The notes under the pieces were generated by a model. It searched no databases. It was not told where the DNA came from and saw nothing but the letters and a program-made list of their open reading frames with translations. This document shows, in pieces, positions 32,120-37,934 of a stretch of DNA of 40,351 nt. The first letter of the stretch is position 1. Every line of letters starts with the position of its first letter. A program made the position numbers and the translations under genes. The stretch comes from DAONBD01 sp964525485 (GTDB lineage: Bacteria; Patescibacteriota; Gracilibacteria; UBA1369; LOWO2-01-FULL-3), in contig CAZGHH010000007.1 of NCBI GenBank assembly GCA_964525485.1, positions 1-40,351 of the forward strand. The letters are read 5' to 3'.

Positions 32120-32317
32120 TCAAGAAAAAATTTTTAAATCTTCAGCAATTTTTCTTCTGTCCCTCCCCTCCGCTATCATCTTCAGAGTCTCTAATCTTTT
32201 TGGGATTTGAATAATTTCTTGCGGTGTAAGAAGAGCGGTAAGAAAAAAAGATATCTCACGAATCGTCCGTATGTGCTTAAATGCAGAAGAGAATGAGATA
32301 AGTGACTGATTTATCAT
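32120..32317 (-). CDS. TrpR/YerC-like repressor, apparently truncated
   Basis: 65 residues from the ATG at 32317. It matches the N-terminal two-thirds of the TrpR/YerC family: SAFKHIRTIREISFFLTALLTPQEIIQIPKRLETLKMIAEGRDRRKIAEDLKI. The next residues should form the recognition helix (family S.ATI.R), but the gene ends in FS and a TGA, so the DNA-reading helix is missing. The in-frame ORF reaches 32404, but the YerC family start fits 32317 and the extra part would be coded by the palindrome at 32342-32373. It converges on the exonuclease gene. Either a decayed gene or a dimerisation-only remnant. Confidence 0.6.
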   Translation of the reverse strand: MINQSLISFSSAFKHIRTIREISFFLTALLTPQEIIQIPKRLETLKMIAEGRDRRKIAEDLKIFS

Positions 32318-32341
32318 TTTAATAAGTAATTCAAGACTTCC

Positions 32342-32373
32342 CTTGTATCGCTGTATCGATACAGCGATACAAG
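32342..32373. promoter_or_regulatory. Perfect 32-bp palindrome upstream of the TrpR-like gene
   Basis: Left half CTTGTATCGCTGTATC is followed by its exact reverse complement, with no mismatch and no loop. Each half holds two TGTATCG words 8 bases apart. It ends 25 bases upstream of the chosen TrpR-like start, where an operator would be expected; it could also form a cruciform or hairpin. Confidence 0.7.
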
Positions 32374-32868
32374 TACATCGACTATCGCACCACCAAAAGC
32401 TCATGTAAACGCATTTTGAGAGATTTAAGATGCGAAAAATATAATTATCTTTCCAAACACAACAAACCTGAAATTTTTCTTAAAAACTCTTAAAAACACC
32501 CACTAAATCAAAAAAATATAGAGCGCAGAAAAAATATAATCAACAACTTGAAGCTCAAAAATCAAAAACAAAAAATCAACAACATAGAAAAGATGCCTTG
32601 GAAAAAATCTGGCAGAAAAAAATGGCATAACACAGCCGTCCGCAATAAAAATCTTAAATACAACTGCAACAGCCTTTTTGTCAAAAATCAAACCAAAAAT
32701 GCTACAAAATTAGAAAAAACAGCGCGCAAAAGTCGCTTCTCCGGCCTGACAAATAAGACACGATAAAGTGCTCTTATAAGTCAAAAACGACCGAACAATA
32801 AAATTGAACGTCACGCTAAGACGACCACTCGCTGAACACATTTTTAGTAAAACAAAAATCAAATCAAA

Positions 32869-32897
32869 TTGTAAGGCAAAAAGTTTTCGGGTATATT
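32869..32897 (+). promoter_or_regulatory. Promoter of ftsA
   Basis: TTGTAA (32869-32874), 17-base spacer, TATATT (32892-32897); start near 32904 and a leader of about 33 bases. Confidence 0.6.
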
Positions 32898-32936
32898 CCA
32901 AAGTGCTTTTCTATACGCTTTTTTAAAAATAAAAAA

Positions 32937-34172
32937 ATGGGAAAATCAAGACTAGTCGCGAGTTTGGATATAGGAAGTTCAAAGATTAGAACCGTAGTCG
33001 GGACTATGGACGAGGAATCATCAATGCCAAACATAATAGGTGTCGGAATAGCGCCATCAACAGGTTTAAGAAAAGGCGCTGTAATTGACGTTGAAGAAAC
33101 AATCAATTCGATAGCAGCATCACTCGAAGATGCTGAAAGAATGGCGGGAGAACCTATCAATCACGTATTTTTGGGAATTGGAGGAAATCACATCGAGTCA
33201 ATGAACTCAAAAGGAGTAATTGCGGTCGCGAAAGCAGAGGATGAGATTACAGAAGATGACGTGGATCGCGTACTGGAAGCCGCTCAGGCAGTTACAATTC
33301 CACCAAATAGAAGAATTTTAAGAATAATCCCGAAAACATTCACGGTAGATGAACAAAAAGGAATCAAATATCCTGTTGGCATGACGGGAGTTCGCTTGGA
33401 AGTTGAAGCGCACATTATCAGTGGATTGGTTCCAACCATCAAAAACATAGAAAAATGCGTCCTCCAAGCGGGAGTTGATATAAACGACATTATACCAAAC
33501 TGCCTTTCATCAGCCGAAGCAGTCCTTTCAAAAAGACAAAAAGAACTCGGCGTTGTAGTAATCGATGTGGGATGTGGAGGCACGTCGGTATCGGTTTTCG
33601 AAGACGGCACCATTCTTCATACCAGCGTAATTCCTGTGGGAGGAGAAAATGTCACAAATGACATCGCGATCGGCCTTAGAACTTCTATCGACACAGCTGA
33701 TAAGATTAAAATCGAATATGGTTCCTGTTTGCCGGAAGACTTGGGCGAACGTGAAACAATTGATCTTTCATTAGTAAGTAAAATCGACACACACACAGTC
33801 AGCAAAAAGCAGATGTGTCAGATTATTGAAGCTAGATATCAAGAGATTTTTATGCTTGTAAAAGATGAATTGGCGAAAATTCACAGAGACGGAATGCTTC
33901 CTGCGGGAGTTATTCTCACAGGTGCGGCTGTAAAAATTCCGGGGGCTATAGATTTAGCAAGAGAGACATTGAATTTACCTGTACAGATTGGATTTCCACA
34001 GAACTATGACGGAGTTGTGGACAAGATAGATGATCCTTCTTACGCTACAGCGATAGGTCTTTTAATTTGGGGCTCTAAATATGAAGGCAATCCGTATGGT
34101 ACAGGAAAATCTATGAACTTAAAGAAGGGAGTTGGTAGTGTCAAAAAGTGGCTTAAAGGCTTGATTTCTTAA
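32937..34172 (+). CDS. ftsA: Cell division protein FtsA
   Basis: 411 residues. Actin-like ATPase that ties FtsZ to the membrane. Phosphate 1 site LVASLDIGSSKIRTVVG (about 5-21), the 1C subdomain (about 85-165), phosphate 2 region GVVVIDVGCGGTSVSVFEDG (about 203-222), adenosine site GVILTGAAVKIPG, and a short amphipathic C-terminal helix (SVKKWLKGLIS) after a flexible link, the membrane-targeting sequence. Length is normal. It sits directly upstream of ftsZ in the usual order, but ftsZ has its own promoter in a 282-base gap. Confidence 0.96.
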   Translation: MGKSRLVASLDIGSSKIRTVVGTMDEESSMPNIIGVGIAPSTGLRKGAVIDVEETINSIAASLEDAERMAGEPINHVFLGIGGNHIESMNSKGVIAVAKAEDEITEDDVDRVLEAAQAVTIPPNRRILRIIPKTFTVDEQKGIKYPVGMTGVRLEVEAHIISGLVPTIKNIEKCVLQAGVDINDIIPNCLSSAEAVLSKRQKELGVVVIDVGCGGTSVSVFEDGTILHTSVIPVGGENVTNDIAIGLRTSIDTADKIKIEYGSCLPEDLGERETIDLSLVSKIDTHTVSKKQMCQIIEARYQEIFMLVKDELAKIHRDGMLPAGVILTGAAVKIPGAIDLARETLNLPVQIGFPQNYDGVVDKIDDPSYATAIGLLIWGSKYEGNPYGTGKSMNLKKGVGSVKKWLKGLIS

Positions 34173-34330
34173 AAATTCGTGCCGGAAATTCACGGCAACA
34201 ACGACAGAGTAATTGTTAAGTGAATGTTTATAAAAACATCTCGGAAACTTGTAGTCGTTTACTATAAAACATTAATTGATGTTTGGGAAGTCGATCTTCG
34301 CACTCCTGTTAAAAATTACAACACCAAACA

Positions 34331-34359
34331 TTGACAACGTGTCAAATCATAGAGATAAT
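34331..34359 (+). promoter_or_regulatory. Promoter of ftsZ with overlapping dyad (possible operator)
   Basis: TTGACA (34331-34336), 17-base spacer, GATAAT (34354-34359). The -35 hexamer is one arm of a perfect inverted repeat TTGACA-ACG-TGTCAA (34331-34345). The leader to the ATG is about 88 bases. Confidence 0.75.
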
Positions 34360-34454
34360 TACAACCTTTCTGAACGCTCTCATGAATTAAAAGATAAGTC
34401 AGCGCATTAAAGCGCACAACATATATACCTAAATAACATTTCACCCTAATTAAT

Positions 34455-35603
34455 ATGGCAAACGGAAAAAATCCAGATTTGGACCTCAAAAATCTTTTCT
34501 CAGCAGGAGGAGGATCAATGGCTCCAAAAAGAAACAGAACTTTGGAAATCACACCAGACATTACACCGGTAGCTAATATTAAAGTTATGGGTGTAGGAGG
34601 CGGAGGATGTAACGCTTTGAACAGGATGATTAAATCAGGTTTGAAAGGCGTTGAATTTATCGCGGTTAATACAGATGCTCAGGCTCTATACCACAACGAC
34701 GCTCCGACCAAATTAAACATCGGCCGCGCCACAACACGCGGACTCGGTGCAGGTGCGAACCCGGATATTGGTAAGCAAGCCGCAGAAGAATCAATCGAAG
34801 AAATTAAAGAAGCTCTAGAAGGAGCAGACATGCTTTTCATCACTTGTGGACTTGGAGGAGGAACCGGTACAGGCGCGGCCCCAATTATCGCTGGCCTTGC
34901 TAAAGACATGGGCATCCTCACAGTAGGTGTAATGACAAAACCATTCGGTTTTGAAGGCCACAGACGTGCATCTCAAGCCCAAGACGGTATGGAAAACTTG
35001 AAAAATAAATTAGATACATTAATTACAATTCCAAACGATAAAATCCTTGCAATCATCGATAGAAAAACTCCATTGAACGACGCGTTCGCAGTCGTAGATG
35101 ACGTTCTTCGCCAAGGCGTCCAGGGTATTGCAGATTTGATTACAGTCCACGGAATGATAAATGTAGATTTCGCGGATGTGAAAGCAATTATGGAAAATGC
35201 TGGATCTGCTCTTATGGGTATTGGTTATGGTGCTGGAGAGAATCGTGCTTCAGAGGCGGCAAAAGCGGCGATCGAAAGTCCACTTTTGGAAATGAGTATC
35301 GACGGAGCAAAAGGCGTTCTATTCAATATCACAGGTGGAAACGACCTATCTATGTATGAGGTTGACGAGGCTGCCAAGATCATCACAGAAGCTGCTGATC
35401 CAGAAGCCAATATCATCTTTGGTGCTGTTATCAATGATTCATACACGGGCGAGATAAAAATCACCGTTATCGCTACTGGCTTTGACATGGTAAACATGGA
35501 AAGACCAATGGTGAAATCACACACACTCGGCACGGTCGCTCCGATCAAAACTGCAGAGAATGAATATGACATTCCAGCTTTCATCAGACAAAAGATGCAA
35601 TAA
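34455..35603 (+). CDS. ftsZ: Cell division protein FtsZ
   Basis: 382 residues. Tubulin-like GTPase forming the division ring. An N-terminal tail of about 40 residues (AGGGSMAPKRNRTLEITPD) comes before KVMGVGGGGCNAL (43-55). Tubulin signature GGGTGTGAAP (134-143), catalytic T7 loop NVDFADV (236-242), and a short C-terminal linker ending in the conserved peptide EYDIPAFIRQKMQ that binds FtsA or SepF. The linker is very short (about 25 residues). The last base of the TAA stop is the first base of a REP-like repeat. Confidence 0.97.
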   Translation: MANGKNPDLDLKNLFSAGGGSMAPKRNRTLEITPDITPVANIKVMGVGGGGCNALNRMIKSGLKGVEFIAVNTDAQALYHNDAPTKLNIGRATTRGLGAGANPDIGKQAAEESIEEIKEALEGADMLFITCGLGGGTGTGAAPIIAGLAKDMGILTVGVMTKPFGFEGHRRASQAQDGMENLKNKLDTLITIPNDKILAIIDRKTPLNDAFAVVDDVLRQGVQGIADLITVHGMINVDFADVKAIMENAGSALMGIGYGAGENRASEAAKAAIESPLLEMSIDGAKGVLFNITGGNDLSMYEVDEAAKIITEAADPEANIIFGAVINDSYTGEIKITVIATGFDMVNMERPMVKSHTLGTVAPIKTAENEYDIPAFIRQKMQ

Positions 35604-35644
35604 GTCCGGGACTCTACTGAAAGGGGTAGCCGAGTCCGGGACTT
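35603..35644 (-). repeat. REP-like repeat, copy 2 (left flank of the RAYT gene)
   Basis: AGTCCGGGACT (35603-35613) and AGTCCGGGACT (35633-35643), 30 bases apart around CTACTGAAAGGGGTAGCCG. Read on the minus strand it matches copies 1 and 3. It begins on the ftsZ stop codon. Confidence 0.88.
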
Positions 35645-35743
35645 AAGTTTAATTTAAGATCTTTTTTAGAAAAAATTATAGTTTTTGAAAGATTTTTGAA
35701 AAGTCGACCGTTTAAAATAATGGCATATTTTGACGAATAATTT

Positions 35744-36187
35744 ATGCCAATTAGAAAGCAAGAACTTTTAAATGACCAGCTGTATCATGTCTACAACAAA
35801 GGCTTATGCGATATTTTTAGAGGAAACAATGATTGTAGAAAATTTATTTTAAATGTTAAAAAGTATTCGAAGAAATTTAGGGTAAGAATTATTAGCTATG
35901 CATTGATGTCAAATCACTTTCATTTTTTGTTAATGCAGGAAGTAGATAATAGTACGAGAAATTTTATGACAAAGGTTCAACAGTCACATGCCATGTATTT
36001 TAATGTGAAATATTCTAGAAAGGGGCCACTTTTTATATCTAGATTTAAAGCAAAGGCTGTCACGACAGAAGAATATTATATAGAAATTCGACGATATATC
36101 GCGAATAACCCATTAGAAAAAATATTACAGGTTGCGACGAAGGAAAATTCGCTAATTAATTCAAGCGTAGTTGAGTCCCGAACTTAA
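35744..36187 (+). CDS. REP-associated tyrosine transposase (RAYT, IS200-like Y1 family)
   Basis: 147 residues. Y1 HUH single-strand transposase domain: QLYHVYNKGL at the N-terminus, HUH metal site in MSNHFHFLLM (His58, His60), KVQQSHAMYFNVKYSRKGPLFISRFKAKAV, and EIRRYIANNPLE with the likely catalytic Tyr118. Length and motifs fit the RAYT group that cuts REP hairpins, rather than full IS200/IS605. It is flanked by inverted copies of a REP-like repeat (35603 and 36173), and its last codons and TAA stop lie inside the right copy, so element and gene form one unit. Inserted between ftsZ and femAB. Confidence 0.93.
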   Translation: MPIRKQELLNDQLYHVYNKGLCDIFRGNNDCRKFILNVKKYSKKFRVRIISYALMSNHFHFLLMQEVDNSTRNFMTKVQQSHAMYFNVKYSRKGPLFISRFKAKAVTTEEYYIEIRRYIANNPLEKILQVATKENSLINSSVVESRT

Positions 36188-36215
36188 CCAACCCCTTTAC
36201 CTGAGTCCCGGACTC
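36173..36215 (+). repeat. REP-like repeat, copy 3 (right flank of the RAYT gene)
   Basis: AGTCCCGAACT (36174-36184) and AGTCCCGGACT (36204-36214), 30 bases apart around TAACCAACCCCTTTACCTG. Opposite orientation to copy 2, same as copy 1. It contains the RAYT stop codon and ends 16 bases before the femAB ATG. Confidence 0.88.
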
Positions 36216-36230
36216 TCCTATAATCTCCCC

Positions 36231-37421
36231 ATGCGCGCTGAAATTTTAATAAAAGAACAGTACGAGAAATGGGATAGTTTTGCTTACTCACATCCCTATT
36301 CTTCCATTCATCAAACTTCCCGCTGGGCACATTTTCAATCTAATGTTGCAGCGAGGGATAAATTTTGGATTATTGGAATTTTTGATGACCGTAAATTGAT
36401 CGCCGGCACCGTCCTGATCCGTCACAAAATGCCAAAAGGATATACATGGCTATATGCTCCACGCGGACCACTCTTCACGTACGACGATCCGCAAAAAGCA
36501 CACGAGCAGATGCAGGTTCTTTTAGTAAAAATCAAAGAAATTGCAAAAGACGAGAAGACAATATTTTTCCGCATAGATCCATTGGTACAGATTCAAGGCG
36601 AATCACGTGAAAAACTGACAGCAAATAAAAAATCACACAAAAACTCAAAAAGAAAACAGCTTCATTTCTCGAAATTTCACTTCTCGCACTTAGGCTATCA
36701 GCCGGAAGACACTCTCATTCTTGATATTGAAAAATCAGAAAATGAAATCCTCGCGCAAATGAAAGAAAAAGGTAGATATAATATTCGTCTAGCGATAAAA
36801 AAAGGAGTAAAAGTGACTGAAGTCGAGGCGTCTTCTCCGCATGCACAAGGCCAAATCCAGGATTATTTTAATATATTACAAGAGACTTTAGAGCGAGATA
36901 AATTTCACGGTCACGGTATTTCATTCTACAAAAACATGGTTGAAAAACTTGCGCCAAAACCCAATACGCAAAAAGAAACACAAAATACGCAAAAAGACGC
37001 ACGAAGTGCAAAAGATGGTTTCTCGCGAATGCTCCTTGCCTACTACATCGACCCGGAAACAAAAAAAGAAATTCCTCTGGCGGGGATTATAGCTACTTTC
37101 TACAAAGACACAGGAATTTATTATTTTGGGGCTTCGTCAAATCAATACCGAAATCTAATGGCGCCATATCTTCTGCAATGGCACGCGATCCGGCTCGCCA
37201 AATCGCTCGGTCTGAAAAAATACGATCTCCTAGGTATTGCACCAGAGACGCCACAGGATCCACTCGGCCCAAAAAATCACCACTGGCGCGGCGTCACCGA
37301 ATTCAAAAGAAAATTTGGAGGTACATATATAAAGTATCTGCCCCCACAAGATTTTGCATTCAAGCCTCTGCTTTATCGCGCATATGCCGCAACAAAAAAA
37401 CTTCGCAAAATGATTGGGTAG
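36231..37421 (+). CDS. FemAB-family peptidoglycan cross-bridge aminoacyltransferase
   Basis: 396 residues from ATG 36231; the TTG-started ORF at 36171 would translate the REP-like repeat and was rejected. FemAB/FemX proteins add amino acids from tRNA to the lipid II stem peptide. Two GNAT-like domains: SIHQTSRWAHFQ, GYTWLYAPRGPLF, LILDIEKSENEILAQMKEKGRYNIRLAIKKGV (the family hinge), then AGIIATFYKDTGIYYFGASSNQYRNLMAPYLLQWHAIRLAKSLG, KYDLLGI and FKRKFGG. A charged insertion NTQKETQ/NTQKDAR near residue 245 comes from a 21-base DNA duplication. TATAAT at 36219-36224, 6 bases before the ATG, could give a leaderless mRNA. Confidence 0.93.
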   Translation: MRAEILIKEQYEKWDSFAYSHPYSSIHQTSRWAHFQSNVAARDKFWIIGIFDDRKLIAGTVLIRHKMPKGYTWLYAPRGPLFTYDDPQKAHEQMQVLLVKIKEIAKDEKTIFFRIDPLVQIQGESREKLTANKKSHKNSKRKQLHFSKFHFSHLGYQPEDTLILDIEKSENEILAQMKEKGRYNIRLAIKKGVKVTEVEASSPHAQGQIQDYFNILQETLERDKFHGHGISFYKNMVEKLAPKPNTQKETQNTQKDARSAKDGFSRMLLAYYIDPETKKEIPLAGIIATFYKDTGIYYFGASSNQYRNLMAPYLLQWHAIRLAKSLGLKKYDLLGIAPETPQDPLGPKNHHWRGVTEFKRKFGGTYIKYLPPQDFAFKPLLYRAYAATKKLRKMIG

Positions 37422-37429
37422 TGGAGCGG

Positions 37430-37480
37430 AGATATAGATATAAATATAGATATAGATATGATAGCAGTGGCAGTAGCAGT
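37430..37480. repeat. Short tandem repeats downstream of femAB
   Basis: A run of ATAGAT-type hexamers (about four units, 37432-37459), then GCAGTGGCAGTAGCAGT (37464-37480, three hexamer-like units). Both are in the noncoding gap before module B. Confidence 0.7.
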
Positions 37481-37488
37481 CGTTAAAT

Positions 37489-37520
37489 TTAGCAAAAAGC
37501 CTTTGCGGGATTTTTTTTTT
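37489..37520 (+). terminator. Possible terminator after femAB, overlapping the module B promoter
   Basis: GCAAA-AAGCC-TTTGC hairpin (5 bp) followed by GGGA and ten T. Weak stem; the distal arm overlaps the -35 of the next promoter. Confidence 0.45.
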
Positions 37521-37530
37521 GTGGTATAAT
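37503..37530 (+). promoter_or_regulatory. Promoter of module B (37554 onwards)
   Basis: TTGCGG (37503-37508), 16-base spacer with a T10 run, extended -10 TGGTATAAT (37522-37530). Closely matches the module A promoter. Confidence 0.78.
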
Positions 37531-37553
37531 GAAAAATCAAAACAAAAATAAAT

Positions 37554-37901
37554 ATGGGACAAACACAAGAAAACACTAAAATTACAACCATAAAAGAACT
37601 TCAAGAAATGATTGATGGATTTTTTTTGGTATCACCTGGTATGAAAAAAGAATTAAAAGAAACTCTAGAGCTTATAGATGCAGAAGGATTAAAAGTTTTT
37701 GCGAAATACATAGAATCTGTTTTGGATAAGCAAAACGAAGTTTTAGATTTTATATTGAAATACAATAAGGAATTTTTAAAGGAGTTAAAAATTTTAGCTG
37801 AAGTGGGTAGTAAAAATGCTATGGAAAAAATAGAGGCTAAAGTTAAAAATGATGAGGAAAAAGATATGGAGAGAATGGAAGAAATATTACAAACAATTTA
37901 A
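37554..37901 (+). CDS. Module B small helical protein, paralogue of the protein at 25476
   Basis: 115 residues, helical and acidic, unknown family. After a Thr-rich start it follows the module A protein closely: FFLVSPGMKKELKETLELID, FAKYIESVLDKQNEVLDFIL, YNKEFLKELKIL, then a charged coiled-coil tail (KIEAKVKNDEEKDMERMEE). No membrane segment or signal. It is 33 bases upstream of the large partner and shares its promoter. Confidence 0.82.
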   Translation: MGQTQENTKITTIKELQEMIDGFFLVSPGMKKELKETLELIDAEGLKVFAKYIESVLDKQNEVLDFILKYNKEFLKELKILAEVGSKNAMEKIEAKVKNDEEKDMERMEEILQTI

Positions 37902-37934
37902 TTATTTAAAATAAAAATAATAACAAAAAATAAA

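Larger units (their letters stand above)
32318..32936. other. Gene-poor AT-rich stretch before ftsA
   Basis: No convincing coding region. It holds the 32-bp palindrome (32342-32373), an A-rich low-complexity tract (about 32470-32720) with repeated AAAATCAAAAAC-like words, and the ftsA promoter. A 72-codon Lys/Asn-rich plus-strand ORF (32548-32766) has the composition of random A-rich DNA. It could be a decayed region, a noncoding RNA locus or a spacer; nothing more can be supported. Confidence 0.55.

Noticed and set aside
32548..32766. 72-codon Lys/Asn-rich plus-strand ORF before ftsA
   Set aside because: Its composition is that of A-rich noncoding DNA; no domain pattern and no promoter of its own.
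36171..36230. TTG-started N-terminal extension of femAB
   Set aside because: It would translate the REP-like repeat; the family fold starts right after the ATG at 36231.
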